A stretch of DNA of 64,000 bases from Bacteroidales bacterium (GCA_017651225.1 JAGCDF010000010.1:1-64000), one strand, 5' to 3'; shown: positions 8,983-17,944, counted from the first letter of the stretch. The notes: generated by a model not told the origin, from the sequence alone. Translations and numbers: made by a program.

Positions 8983-10520
8983 TACAGGTTGCGAAGGAGA
9001 TTATTCAGGTTGACCTTGGCGTCGATCATCGCGCGGAGGTCGGCGATGGGGACGCGCTGCTGGGTCATCGTGTCGCGGTCGCGCACGGTGACGCAGCGGT
9101 CGTTCAGGGAGTCGTGGTCGACGGTGATGCAGAACGGGGTGCCGATGGCATCCTGGCGGCGGTAACGCTTGCCGATGCTGTCCTTCTCCTCGTACTGGCA
9201 GTTGAAATCGTACTTCAGCAGATCCATCACCTCCTGCGCGAGCTCGGGCAGGCCGTCCTTCTTGACGAGCGGCAGCACGGCGGCCTTGACCGGGGCGAGC
9301 GGAGCGGGGATGCTCAGCACGACGCGGGTCTCGCCGTTCTCCAGCTGCTCCTCATGGAAGGAGTGCGACAGGACCGCAAGCACCATACGGTCGACGCCGA
9401 TGGACGTCTCGACCACGTACGGGGTGTAGGAGGCGTTCTCCTCGGGGTCGAAGTACTCGATTTTCTTGCCGGAGAACTTCTGGTGGTTGCCCAGGTCGAA
9501 GTTCGTTCGGCTGTGGATGCCTTCCAGCTCCTTGAAGCCGAAGGGGAAGTTGAACTCGATGTCGGTGGCGGCATTGGCGTAGTGGGCCAGCTTCTCGTGG
9601 TCGTGGAAGCGGTAGTTCTCCGCGCCCATGCCGATGTTGACATGCCATTTCATGCGGTTCTCCTTCCACTTCTTGAACCAGTCGAGCTCGGTGCCCGGCT
9701 TGATGAAGAACTGCATCTCCATCTGCTCGAATTCGCGCATGCGGAAGATGAACTGGCGGGCGACGATCTCGTTGCGGAAGGCCTTGCCGATCTGGGCGAT
9801 GCCGAAAGGAATCTTCATGCGGCCGGTCTTCTGGACGTTCAGGTAGTTCACAAAGATGCCCTGGGCCGTCTCCGGACGCAGATAAATGGTGTTGGCGCCG
9901 TCGGCAGTGCTGCCCATGGAGGTGCTGAACATCAGGTTGAACTGACGGACGTCGGTCCAGTTGCAAGTGCCGCTGATCGGGCAGACGATGTTGTTGTCAA
10001 TGATGATCTGGCGGTATTCCGCGAAGTCGGAAGCCTGCTCGGCGGCCACGTAGCGGTTGTGCACCTCGTCCCACTTGGCCTGCTCGCGCAGCACGTTGGG
10101 GTTCGTGGCGCGGAACTGCGCCTCGTCGAAGCTCTCGCCGAACTTCTTGCGGCCCTTCTCGACCTCCTTGTTGATCTTCTCCTCGATCTTGCCGAGGAAA
10201 TCCTCAATCAGAACGTCGGCGCGGTAGCGCTTCTTGGAGTCCTTGTTGTCGATGAGCGGGTCGTTGAACGCGCTCACGTGGCCGGATGCCTCCCAGATGC
10301 GGGGGTGCATAAAGATGCAGGAATCGATGCCCACGATGTTCTCGTTCAGGCGGGTCATCGCGTTCCACCAGTATTGCTTGATGTTGTTTTTCAGCTCAAC
10401 GCCCATCTGGCCGTAGTCGTACACGGCGGCCAGGCCGTCATAGATTTCGCTGGACGGGAAAATGAAACCGTACTCCTTGCAGTGCGCCACGAGTACCTTG
10501 AACAATTCGTCTTGTGTCAT
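8982..10520 (-). CDS. glyS: Glycyl-tRNA synthetase (dimeric type)
   Basis: Class II aminoacyl-tRNA synthetase charging tRNA-Gly; 512 residues, the single-chain eukaryote/Gram-positive-like form. The N-terminus has YGFIFPSSEIYDG and YDYGQMGVELKNN. Motif 2 is RPETAQGIFVNYL with FRNEI and FRMREFEQMEMQFF. Motif 3 is VVETSIGVDRM. The anticodon-binding domain fills the last 110 residues. It has its own promoter in the gap downstream of folK and leads a short operon with the ThiL-like gene. Confidence 0.96.
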   Translation of the reverse strand: MTQDELFKVLVAHCKEYGFIFPSSEIYDGLAAVYDYGQMGVELKNNIKQYWWNAMTRLNENIVGIDSCIFMHPRIWEASGHVSAFNDPLIDNKDSKKRYRADVLIEDFLGKIEEKINKEVEKGRKKFGESFDEAQFRATNPNVLREQAKWDEVHNRYVAAEQASDFAEYRQIIIDNNIVCPISGTCNWTDVRQFNLMFSTSMGSTADGANTIYLRPETAQGIFVNYLNVQKTGRMKIPFGIAQIGKAFRNEIVARQFIFRMREFEQMEMQFFIKPGTELDWFKKWKENRMKWHVNIGMGAENYRFHDHEKLAHYANAATDIEFNFPFGFKELEGIHSRTNFDLGNHQKFSGKKIEYFDPEENASYTPYVVETSIGVDRMVLAVLSHSFHEEQLENGETRVVLSIPAPLAPVKAAVLPLVKKDGLPELAQEVMDLLKYDFNCQYEEKDSIGKRYRRQDAIGTPFCITVDHDSLNDRCVTVRDRDTMTQQRVPIADLRAMIDAKVNLNNLLRNL

Positions 10521-10551
10521 ATCTTTTTTACTAACTTATTCTTAAATCGTG

Positions 10552-10559
10552 CAAATATA
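10552..10559 (-). promoter_or_regulatory. -7 element (TATATTTG) of glyS
   Basis: Exact TAnnTTTG on the minus strand, 31 bases before the glyS ATG, in the 40-base gap after folK. Confidence 0.65.
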
Positions 10560-10560
10560 G

Positions 10561-10995
10561 TCATTTCTGCGGTAAAATCTCCCGCAAAGGGCGCATAACG
10601 AAGTCCCGCTGCTCCATCAGCGGGTGTGGAATCTTCAAATCGGGGTCGTCCACACGCTCGTCGCCGTAGAGCAGGATGTCGATGTCGATGGGGCGGTCAT
10701 GATAGATCCTGCGGCCTTCGGCGTCGTATTCCGGGCCGCCGCGGCGCCCCATGGCGCACTCGATCCGCTTGCAGATGTCCAGCAGCGTGTGCGGGCGTTT
10801 CGCCGTGCGGTAGCAGACTACGCAATTCAGAAAATCCGGCCCCTCAAAGCCCCAGGACGGGGTTTCGATGATGGAAGAGAGCGCCTCATAGTGGCGTCCG
10901 ATGGCCGCGTCCAGGCGCCGCAGCGCCTCGTCGATCTGCGCCGCGCGGTCGCCCTGGTTGGTGCCAAGGGAGAAATATACGGAGACGGTTTTCAT
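10561..10995 (-). CDS. folK: HPPK (6-hydroxymethyl-dihydropterin pyrophosphokinase)
   Basis: Folate pathway enzyme transferring pyrophosphate from ATP to 6-hydroxymethyl-7,8-dihydropterin; 144 residues. It shows FSLGTNQGDR at the N-terminus, DRPIDIDILLYG (Mg/ATP-binding aspartates) and IPHPLMEQRDFVMRPL. The start is the ATG at 10993-10995, which overlaps the stop of the DUF59 gene by one base (TGATG). A longer open frame upstream encodes no family sequence. Confidence 0.95.
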   Translation of the reverse strand: MKTVSVYFSLGTNQGDRAAQIDEALRRLDAAIGRHYEALSSIIETPSWGFEGPDFLNCVVCYRTAKRPHTLLDICKRIECAMGRRGGPEYDAEGRRIYHDRPIDIDILLYGDERVDDPDLKIPHPLMEQRDFVMRPLREILPQK

Positions 10996-11351
10996 CAGAA
11001 TTCCGGATCCCAGCCGAGCGCCACGCGCGCCTCGTCCGAGAGCATGCTCTGGTCCCAGACCGGGTCGAAGACCAGTTCGATCGAGCAACTTTTGATGCCC
11101 GGGGTGTCTTCCACCATCTGCTTCACTTCCGCCAGCACCTCGTCCGCCATCGGGCAGTTCGGCGCAGTGAAGGTCATCTTGATGGAGACTTCGTGCTCCT
11201 TGTTGATATGGAGCTCATAGATCAGGCCCAGGTCGTAGATATTGACCGGGATTTCCGGGTCGTACACCTGCTTGAGCGAGAGTACGACATCTTCGTAGAG
11301 TGGCGCCAGCTCCTTGACGTCCTGCGGGGTCAAAACTTCATCCTGTGCCAT
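10995..11351 (-). CDS. MIP18/DUF59 family Fe-S assembly protein (SufT-like)
   Basis: A 118-residue protein with the family signature VYDPEIPVNIYDLGLIYEL, then KMTFTAPNCPMADEV containing the conserved cysteine, and a C-terminal VFDPVWDQSMLSDEAR. DUF59 proteins help deliver or mature iron-sulfur clusters, and bacterial members often lie in suf operons. It sits one base downstream of sufE in a sufS-sufE-DUF59-folK run. sufBCD are not in the window. Confidence 0.9.
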   Translation of the reverse strand: MAQDEVLTPQDVKELAPLYEDVVLSLKQVYDPEIPVNIYDLGLIYELHINKEHEVSIKMTFTAPNCPMADEVLAEVKQMVEDTPGIKSCSIELVFDPVWDQSMLSDEARVALGWDPEF

Positions 11352-11352
11352 C

Positions 11353-11766
11353 CTAAAGCTGATTTTGCGCCGTTCGGCGAAGGGTTTCGATCATTGAGGC
11401 GAGGCCGTTGGCGCGCGTCGGGGAAAGATTCTCGCGCAGACCGAGCTTGTCCACGAAGGAGAAATCGTCCTCCGCGATTTCGCGTGCCGTACGGCCGGAA
11501 TAGACACCGATCAGCAGGGAAATGATGCCCTTGGTGATGATGGCGTCGCTGTCGGCGCGGAAATAGAGCCGGTCCCCCTCGACGGTGGCGTCCAGCCACA
11601 CGCGGGACTGGCAGCCCTTGATCAGGCGGTCTTCGGTTTTGAGTTCCTCGGGGAACGCGTCCAGGTTGCGCCCCAAATCAATCAGGTATTCATACTTGTC
11701 CAGCCATTCGTCGTACATCGAAAAGTCCGCAACGACTTCAGCCTGAGCTTCTTGCAATGATTTCAT
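11353..11766 (-). CDS. sufE: Cysteine desulfuration protein SufE
   Basis: Sulfur acceptor that takes persulfide from SufS for Fe-S cluster assembly; 137 residues. The active-site cysteine is in LIKGCQSRVWLDA. YLIDLGRNL and GLRENLSPTRANGLASM are further SufE signatures. The start is ATG 11764-11766; its ATGA overlaps the sufS stop, implying translational coupling with its partner enzyme. The longer open frame upstream is only the overlapping sufS region. Confidence 0.95.
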   Translation of the reverse strand: MKSLQEAQAEVVADFSMYDEWLDKYEYLIDLGRNLDAFPEELKTEDRLIKGCQSRVWLDATVEGDRLYFRADSDAIITKGIISLLIGVYSGRTAREIAEDDFSFVDKLGLRENLSPTRANGLASMIETLRRTAQNQL

Positions 11767-12992
11767 CCTTCCAGCATTTTGATCGCCCGGTCGAGCGACG
11801 CGATAAAGTATTCCGCCTCCTGCACGGTGTTGTACGGGGCGAACGACACCCGCAGCATGCCCGTGACGCCGTAGCGGTCCATCAACGGCTCCGCGCACAT
11901 CTGCCCGGAGCGAACGGCGATCCCCATCTTGTCCAGAATCAGCGCCAGGTCCTCGTGGTGGACGTGTTCCACGGAGAACGCGAACAGCGGGATCTTCTCT
12001 TCGGGTGCGTCCGGAACGCCATAGAGACGGATCCTGGGGTCGCTTTGTAATTTATTTAAAATCAACTCTTTGATTGCGTTCGTTTCGGCCTCGACGGCCT
12101 CATTGCGCAGCGCCTCCGCCATCTCCAGCGCCGGCCGGAGCGTCGGCGTCCCGGCGATATTCTGCGTGCCGGCTTCGAATTTCTGCGGGAGCGGCGCCCA
12201 GGTCGAGCCGGACCAGCGGACCGTCCCGATCATCTCACCGCCGCCCATATACGGCGGCATCTGCTCCAGCAGCGCGCGGCGGCCATACAAAACGCCCGTG
12301 CCGGGCGCTGCATAGACCTTGTGGCCGGAGAATGCGTAGAAGTCGCAGCCCAGGTCGCGGACGTCCACACGCTCGTGGACAATCCCCTGCGCGCCATCGA
12401 CTAAAACCGCACAATTATTTGAATGACAAATATTTACAATCTCTTTAACGGGATTCAAAAGGCCCAAAACATTGGAGATATGGGCCACGCAGACGAGCTT
12501 GGTTTTGGGGGTCAGCAGTCCGGGCAGCAGGTCGACCCGAAGGTGGCCGGAATCGTCAATCGGGAGCACCTTCAAAATGGCCTTTTTGCGCTCACAAAGC
12601 AACTGCCAGGGAACAATATTGGAGTGGTGCTCCGCTTCGCCCACGATGATCTCGTCGCCTTCCCGGACAAAGGCTTCGCCGAAGCTGAACGCGACCAGGT
12701 TCAGCGACGCCGTGGCGCCCGACGTGAAGATGATTTCTTCGCGGAATTCCGCATTCAGGTACTTCTGGACGGCATCTCGGGTCGATTCGTACGCTGAAGT
12801 GGCCAGATCGGCGATCCGATGGACGGCCCGATGCAGGTTGGCGTTGTATTTTTCCGACATTTCCGTCCACTTTCGAATGACGGACAGCGGGCGCTGCGAC
12901 GTGGCGGCATTGTCCAGATAGACAAGCGCTTTGCCGTACACCTGCTCCCCGAGTTCCGGGAATTCCTGTCGTATATTTTCTATCTGAGTCAT
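11763..12992 (-). CDS. sufS: Cysteine desulfurase SufS
   Basis: PLP-dependent enzyme removing sulfur from cysteine for SUF Fe-S assembly; 409 residues from ATG 12992. YLDNAATSQRP lies near the N-terminus, PLP-binding Lys in FSGHKVYAAPGTG, and the catalytic cysteine in RSGQMCAEPLMDRYG. A TTG at 13004 could add four residues but lies against the -7 element, so ATG is preferred. It leads the sufS-sufE-DUF59-folK operon and is divergent from ruvA. Confidence 0.96.
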   Translation of the reverse strand: MTQIENIRQEFPELGEQVYGKALVYLDNAATSQRPLSVIRKWTEMSEKYNANLHRAVHRIADLATSAYESTRDAVQKYLNAEFREEIIFTSGATASLNLVAFSFGEAFVREGDEIIVGEAEHHSNIVPWQLLCERKKAILKVLPIDDSGHLRVDLLPGLLTPKTKLVCVAHISNVLGLLNPVKEIVNICHSNNCAVLVDGAQGIVHERVDVRDLGCDFYAFSGHKVYAAPGTGVLYGRRALLEQMPPYMGGGEMIGTVRWSGSTWAPLPQKFEAGTQNIAGTPTLRPALEMAEALRNEAVEAETNAIKELILNKLQSDPRIRLYGVPDAPEEKIPLFAFSVEHVHHEDLALILDKMGIAVRSGQMCAEPLMDRYGVTGMLRVSFAPYNTVQEAEYFIASLDRAIKMLEG

Positions 12993-13001
12993 AAGGAAAT
13001 G

Positions 13002-13009
13002 CAAATTTA
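13002..13009 (-). promoter_or_regulatory. -7 element (TAAATTTG) of sufS
   Basis: Exact TAnnTTTG on the minus strand, 9 bases before the sufS ATG; back-to-back with the ruvA promoter only 5 bases away. Confidence 0.6.
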
Positions 13010-13014
13010 TATAT

Positions 13015-13022
13015 TATTTTTG
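13015..13022 (+). promoter_or_regulatory. -7 element (TATTTTTG) of ruvA
   Basis: Exact TAnnTTTG ending 4 bases before the ruvA ATG at 13027, the tightest spacing in this window; implies a leaderless mRNA if used. Confidence 0.55.
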
Positions 13023-13026
13023 TGAT

Positions 13027-13620
13027 ATGATAGATTATGTCTCCGGAAAGCTTGCGACACTGACCCCCACGATGGCAGTGATCGACAACCAGGGAATCGG
13101 CTACGCCGTCGAGATCTCCCTGCAGACCTACGATGTCCTGCGCGGCAAGGACAGTGCAACCGTCTATATCCAGCGCCAGGTCAACCCGCGCGACGGCTCA
13201 GAAGTCGATTACGGCTTCGCGACACAGGACGAGCGGGAACTCTTCCGGCAGATCACGAGCGTGTCAGGCATGGGCGCCGCGTCCGCGCGCATGATTCTCT
13301 CCTCGCTGACCGCGGACGAGCTGCGGAACGCCATCCTCAGCGAGGACGTCAACCGCCTCAAAGGGGTCAAGGGAATCGGCCTCAAGACAGCCCAGCGCAT
13401 GGTTTTGGAGCTCAAGGACAAGATTGTCAAGGGCGAAGGCGCCAGCAGCGACGTGCTCTTCCGGACGGATGCCGGCGCGGCGGCGGAAGAAGCCACCACT
13501 GCCCTCCAGATGCTGGGTTTTGCCAAACCGAACATCAACAAAGCCATTCAGGCGATCCTCAAGGAGAACCCGTCCGCGTCTGTGGAAGAAATCATCAAAG
13601 CCGCCCTGCAGCGGCTCTAA
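13027..13620 (+). CDS. ruvA: Holliday junction DNA helicase subunit RuvA
   Basis: Binds four-way DNA junctions and recruits RuvB; 197 residues, normal family length. The N-terminal OB fold is followed by two helix-hairpin-helix motifs (LFRQITSVSGMGAASA and RLKGVKGIGLKTAQRM). A flexible linker leads to a small C-terminal domain (TTALQMLGF onward) that contacts RuvB. ruvB lies separately at 20.7 kb. The 3' end faces mnmG with only 3 bases between stops and no visible terminator. Confidence 0.96.
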   Translation: MIDYVSGKLATLTPTMAVIDNQGIGYAVEISLQTYDVLRGKDSATVYIQRQVNPRDGSEVDYGFATQDERELFRQITSVSGMGAASARMILSSLTADELRNAILSEDVNRLKGVKGIGLKTAQRMVLELKDKIVKGEGASSDVLFRTDAGAAAEEATTALQMLGFAKPNINKAIQAILKENPSASVEEIIKAALQRL

Positions 13621-13623
13621 CCA

Positions 13624-15486
13624 TCAGCGGCCAAAATAGACCAGCAAAACGGATATATCCGCTGGCGAGACCCCGGAAATGCGAGCAGCCTGGGCGATCG
13701 TCAGCGGATGATATTTTTTAAACTTCTGCCGACATTCGATCGTCAGGCCCGCCACGCGGTCAAAATCAAAACTCTCGGGAATTCGGAGATCTTCAAGCCG
13801 TTGAATCTTCTCGGCCATCTGCATTTCCCGATCGATATAACCCCGATATCGGAGCGAAATTTCCACACTTTCAACAACCTCCCGTTCACAAGTTCCACGT
13901 GGAACAATCCTCAGTAGTTCCCCAAGCGAAACCTCGGGCCGAGTAGCGAGGTCCGCGATTCTTTTGGACTCCGCAATGGGACTGGATCCGACGGATTCCA
14001 GGTAAGGATTTGCCTCTTTCGCGGTCAGATTCCTACGCTCGCAATATTCTTGTAACTCTTTGACTTGCTCGTATTTACGCATTGTTGAGGCATAGCGCCT
14101 TTCGTCTGCAAGGCCAATCTCATGGCCGATGGGTGTCAGGCGCTGGTCGGCATTATCCTGGCGCAGCAAGATGCGATATTCGGCACGCGAGGTAAACATC
14201 CGGTACGGTTCATCCACTCCCTTCGTGACCAGGTCGTCAATCAGGACGCCGATATAGGACTGGTCCCGGCGCAGGATAAGCGGATCCTGCTCCTGCAGCT
14301 TCCGATGTGCATTGATTCCAGCCATAACTCCTTGAGCAGCAGCCTCTTCGTATCCGGTTGTGCCGTTTACCTGGCCTGCCAGGAAGAGATTTTCGACGAA
14401 ACGTGATTCGAGGCTCGGCCGGAGGCCGGTCGGATCGAAGAAATCGTATTCGACGGCATAGGCCGGGCGGAAGATCTTGACATTCTCCAGGCCCTCGATC
14501 GCATGCAGCGCGTCGAGCTGAACCTGCAGCGGCAGCGAAGAGGAGAATCCTTGCAAATAGTATTCGTTCGTGCTCCGACCTTCCGGCTCGAGGAAGAGTT
14601 GGTGGGCCGGGTTGTCCGGGAAGACGCGAAGCTTGTCTTCGATGCTCGGACAGTAGCGCGGGCCGCGGCCATGGATCAGGCCGGTAAAGAGCGGCGACTC
14701 GCCGAAGCCGCTCCGCAGAATCTCGTGCACCCGTTCGTTGGTGTGCAAAATATAGCAGGGCATCTGCTCGGCGCCCGGCCCCTGGACGGCGGAAGGCTCC
14801 GGCAGGAAGGAAAAACGCGCCGGGTCCGGGTCGCCGAGTTGGAGCGGAAGCTTGGCCGTGTCGACGGACGAGATGTCGATCCGGGGCGGGGTCCCCGTCT
14901 TCATCCGATCGGTCGAAAGACCCCGGTCGACCAGTTGTTCGGTCAGACCGTAAGACGCCGGCTCGCCAATGCGACCGCCTTCCATCTGGTGGCGGCCGAT
15001 GAAGAGTTTGCCCGAGAGGAAGGTCCCGGCGGTCAAAACAACCGCCCGAGACTTGAAAATTGCCCCGGTATTGGTCTTGACGCCGCAGATTTTTGAATTC
15101 TCAAAGAGAAATTCCGTCGCGGAATCCGCGTAAATATCTAAGTTACAAGCACTTTCAAGAACCTTGCGCCAATTGAGCGAAAACTGGATTTTATCGCACT
15201 GAGCGCGCGGACTCCACATCGCCGGGCCCTTCGAGCGGTTCAGCATGCGGAATTGGAGCGTCGACCGGTCGGTCACGATTCCGCTCCATCCGCCGAGCGC
15301 GTCGATCTCCCGGACGATCTGTCCTTTGGCGATTCCGCCCACCGCCGGGTTGCAAGACATCTTGGCGAAACCGAGCATGTCCATCGTGACGAGCAGCACC
15401 GACGAGCCGAGCGTCGCGGCCGCCATCGCGGCCTCGCATCCGGCGTGTCCCCCGCCCACCACTATAATATCATACACCCGCTCCAT
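13624..15486 (-). CDS. mnmG: tRNA uridine-5-carboxymethylaminomethyl modification enzyme MnmG
   Basis: FAD-dependent partner of MnmE that modifies wobble U34 in tRNA; 620 residues from the ATG. The Rossmann motif is VVGGGHAGCEAA; other family motifs are MSCNPAVGGIAKGQIVREID, GPAMWSPRAQCDK and NGTTGYEEAAAQG. The C-terminal helical domain (SRAEYRILLRQDNAD) binds tRNA. The ATG at 15484-15486 overlaps the ybeY stop by one base (TGATG); an in-frame GTG one codon earlier is possible. Confidence 0.96.
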   Translation of the reverse strand: MERVYDIIVVGGGHAGCEAAMAAATLGSSVLLVTMDMLGFAKMSCNPAVGGIAKGQIVREIDALGGWSGIVTDRSTLQFRMLNRSKGPAMWSPRAQCDKIQFSLNWRKVLESACNLDIYADSATEFLFENSKICGVKTNTGAIFKSRAVVLTAGTFLSGKLFIGRHQMEGGRIGEPASYGLTEQLVDRGLSTDRMKTGTPPRIDISSVDTAKLPLQLGDPDPARFSFLPEPSAVQGPGAEQMPCYILHTNERVHEILRSGFGESPLFTGLIHGRGPRYCPSIEDKLRVFPDNPAHQLFLEPEGRSTNEYYLQGFSSSLPLQVQLDALHAIEGLENVKIFRPAYAVEYDFFDPTGLRPSLESRFVENLFLAGQVNGTTGYEEAAAQGVMAGINAHRKLQEQDPLILRRDQSYIGVLIDDLVTKGVDEPYRMFTSRAEYRILLRQDNADQRLTPIGHEIGLADERRYASTMRKYEQVKELQEYCERRNLTAKEANPYLESVGSSPIAESKRIADLATRPEVSLGELLRIVPRGTCEREVVESVEISLRYRGYIDREMQMAEKIQRLEDLRIPESFDFDRVAGLTIECRQKFKKYHPLTIAQAARISGVSPADISVLLVYFGR

Positions 15487-15905
15487 CACAAAGAAGCCCG
15501 CATCTCGAGGTAGTAATTCTCTTTCTGGCGCATCACGGCGATGTCCGCTTCGCTGTGATCGTCATAGCCAATCAGGTGCAGCACGCCGTGCACCATCACG
15601 CGGTTCAGCTCGTCGGCGAACTCCGTTCCATAGAATTGCGCATTCTCGCGCACGGAATCGATGCTGATGAACAGGTCGCCGGAAAGCACGTCCTTCTCGC
15701 AGTAGTCAAAGGTGATGATGTCCGTGAAATAGTCGTGCTGGAGGTACTTCATGTTGACATCCAGGATATAATTGTCCGAGCAGAAAATGATGTTGATTGC
15801 GCCGAGGCGGCGCATCTCGCTGCCGGCCACCATTTTAAGCCAGCGGTTGTTCAGCATTTTCTGCTTCAGTTCGAAGCGGATATCTTCCTGAAAGTAGCGT
15901 ATCAT
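15486..15905 (-). CDS. ybeY: Endoribonuclease YbeY (rRNA maturation)
   Basis: Zn-dependent RNase for 16S rRNA 3'-end maturation and ribosome quality control; 139 residues. The metal motif is HGVLHLIGYDDHSE, with three histidines as expected; DIITFDYCEKDVLSGDLFISID is the other family signature. I chose ATG 15903-15905 over an upstream TTG at 15911. It is translationally coupled to mnmG downstream. Confidence 0.94.
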   Translation of the reverse strand: MIRYFQEDIRFELKQKMLNNRWLKMVAGSEMRRLGAINIIFCSDNYILDVNMKYLQHDYFTDIITFDYCEKDVLSGDLFISIDSVRENAQFYGTEFADELNRVMVHGVLHLIGYDDHSEADIAVMRQKENYYLEMRASL

Positions 15906-15919
15906 TGGCAAAATTTTTG

Positions 15920-15927
15920 CAAATTTA
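15920..15927 (-). promoter_or_regulatory. -7 element (TAAATTTG) of ybeY-mnmG
   Basis: Exact TAnnTTTG on the minus strand, 14 bases before the ybeY ATG. Confidence 0.6.
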
Positions 15928-15969
15928 CATCTATAAAATGAAATAATTGGAATTGAGAATAAATATTTC

Positions 15970-15977
15970 TATCTTTG
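15970..15977 (+). promoter_or_regulatory. -7 element (TATCTTTG) of tonB, with -33 TTG
   Basis: TATCTTTG with TTG at 15947-15949, 20 bases upstream, so both halves of the Bacteroidota consensus are present. The leader to the tonB ATG is about 30 bases. Confidence 0.7.
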
Positions 15978-16011
15978 AAACCCAAACGGAATATTTAATG
16001 TAACCACGAAT

Positions 16012-16701
16012 ATGGAAGTCAAGAAATCACCCAAGGCTGATCTGAACAACAAGAAGCTCTTGTTTGTCGAGATTGGTTTAGTTCTTTCCCTTCTGATTAC
16101 GATCGCCGCTTTCGAGTATCGTACGCAGGAGAAGAAAGACAGCTTCTTTGAGGCTGAAAACACCGAACTCATTGAGGAGGAGATCATTCCGATTACGCAG
16201 GACACCCCTCCGCCGCCCCCCGAGACCCCGAAGATCCCGATTCTGTCCGACCAGATCGACATCGTGGACGACAACATCAAGGTGGATGACAACATCCTCA
16301 ACCTCGAGGATGACTCCAACCTGGGTGTCGAGATCATGGACTACGTAGAGGAAGTTCAGGAAGAAGTCGTCGAAGAGGAAGCGATTCCGTTCGCCCTCGT
16401 CGAGGAGAAGCCGAAGTTCCAGGGTGGCGATGCCAACACCTTCTCCAAGTGGGTGTCCCAGCATCTCGATTATCCTGAGCTCGCTAAGGAGAATGGCGTT
16501 TCCGGCCGTGTCATGGTGCAGTTCACCGTGAACCCGAACGGTACCGTCTCCGACGTGAAGGTGCTCCGCGGCGTGGACCCGTCCCTCGACAAGGAGGCTG
16601 TCCGCGTGATCCAGAGCTCCCCGAAGTGGACCCCTGGCAAGCAGCGTGACCGCGCTGTGAAGGTTACCTACCAGTTCCCTGTGATCTTCCAGCTGCGATA
16701 A
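16012..16701 (+). CDS. tonB: Energy transducer TonB
   Basis: Inner-membrane protein passing proton-motive energy to outer-membrane TonB-dependent transporters such as SusC; 229 residues. It has a cytoplasmic basic start, one membrane helix (about residues 17-34), an acidic Pro-containing periplasmic spacer (DTPPPPPETPKIP) and a C-terminal TonB domain (YPELAKENGVSGRVMVQFTV to TYQFPVIFQL). exbB/exbD are not adjacent. It is a single gene with its own promoter and terminator. Confidence 0.93.
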   Translation: MEVKKSPKADLNNKKLLFVEIGLVLSLLITIAAFEYRTQEKKDSFFEAENTELIEEEIIPITQDTPPPPPETPKIPILSDQIDIVDDNIKVDDNILNLEDDSNLGVEIMDYVEEVQEEVVEEEAIPFALVEEKPKFQGGDANTFSKWVSQHLDYPELAKENGVSGRVMVQFTVNPNGTVSDVKVLRGVDPSLDKEAVRVIQSSPKWTPGKQRDRAVKVTYQFPVIFQLR

Positions 16702-16720
16702 GCAAGCTAAAATGAATAAG

Positions 16721-16747
16721 AGGCCGTCCACGGACGGCCTTTTTTTG
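16721..16747 (+). terminator. Rho-independent terminator after tonB
   Basis: Palindrome AGGCCGTCC-AC-GGACGGCCT (16721-16740) followed by TTTTTTG. hflX starts only 8 bases past the T tract. Confidence 0.85.
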
Positions 16748-16754
16748 ATGAAAG

Positions 16755-17939
16755 ATGGAGAATAAGAGAGAAGAAAAAGCGGTTTTTGTCGGCATCATCA
16801 AGCAGGATGACGACGAGCGTAAGATCTACGAATACCTCGACGAGTTGCAATTCCTCGCCGAAACGGCCGGCGCCATGGGCGACAAGCAGTTCGTCCAGCG
16901 GGTGGACCGTCCCGACAAAGCCACCTATATCCGCAGCGGAAAACTCAAGGAAATCGCCGATTACTGCGAGGAGAATCATATTGATTATGTGATCTTTGAC
17001 GATGAATTGACGGGCATGCAGCAGCGCAACATCGAGAAGATCATCAAGACCTCCGCGGTCATCGACCGGACCAGCCTGATCCTCGAAATCTTCTCCCAGC
17101 GCGCCCAGACGGCCTACGCCAAGACGCAGGTCGAACTGGCCCGCTACAACTACATGCTGCCGCGCCTCGCGGGCATGTGGACCCACCTGGAGCGCCAGCG
17201 CGGCGGCATGGGCACGCGCGGCGGTATGGGTGAAACCCAGATCGAAGTAGACCGCCGCATCGTGCGCGAGCGCATTTCCAAGCTCAAGGAGCAGCTCAAG
17301 AAGGTGGACAAGCAGATGGCCACCCAGCGCAGCAACCGCGGGCAATTGGTGCGCCTCTCGCTGGTCGGCTACACCAACGTGGGCAAGTCCACGCTGATGA
17401 ATCTCCTTTCCAAATCGGACGTATTCGCTGAAAATAAGCTCTTTGCGACCCTCGACACCACCGTCCGCAAGGTCGTCATCGGCAACGTCCCCTTCCTGCT
17501 CAGCGACACCGTCGGTTTCATCCGCAAACTCCCCACCCAGCTGATCGAGGCCTTCAAGAGCACCCTCGACGAGGTCCGGGAGGCGGATATCCTGGTCCAC
17601 GTCGTGGACATCTCGCATCCCGACTACGAGGAGCAGATGGAGGTCGTGGACAAAACGCTCAAGGACATTTCCGCGGCGGACAAGCCCGTTTACGTCGTTT
17701 TTAACAAGACGGACGCCTATACCTACGAACCCTACGACGAATTCTCTTTAGAGCCCAAAAACGAGCAGAATTTCACGCTGGACGAGCTGAAGTACAAGTG
17801 GATCAGCGGACGCAAGATCCCCTGCATCTTCATCTCCGCCATCAAGAAGGAGAATATCGAAAAACTCCGCGAGGACATCTATAAGATGGTCGCGGAGATT
17901 CACGCGGGAAGATATCCTTTCAATAACTTCCTTTGGTAA
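16755..17939 (+). CDS. hflX: GTPase HflX
   Basis: Ribosome-associated GTPase that splits stalled ribosomes under stress; 394 residues. The N-terminal HflX domain has the Gly-rich GGMGTRGGMGETQIE. The G domain carries GYTNVGKSTLMN (G1), the DTVGF motif (G3) and FNKTD (G4). The C-terminal tail is short. The start at 16755 follows the tonB terminator almost directly, and I see no convincing separate promoter. Confidence 0.95.
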   Translation: MENKREEKAVFVGIIKQDDDERKIYEYLDELQFLAETAGAMGDKQFVQRVDRPDKATYIRSGKLKEIADYCEENHIDYVIFDDELTGMQQRNIEKIIKTSAVIDRTSLILEIFSQRAQTAYAKTQVELARYNYMLPRLAGMWTHLERQRGGMGTRGGMGETQIEVDRRIVRERISKLKEQLKKVDKQMATQRSNRGQLVRLSLVGYTNVGKSTLMNLLSKSDVFAENKLFATLDTTVRKVVIGNVPFLLSDTVGFIRKLPTQLIEAFKSTLDEVREADILVHVVDISHPDYEEQMEVVDKTLKDISAADKPVYVVFNKTDAYTYEPYDEFSLEPKNEQNFTLDELKYKWISGRKIPCIFISAIKKENIEKLREDIYKMVAEIHAGRYPFNNFLW

Positions 17940-17944
17940 AAAAG

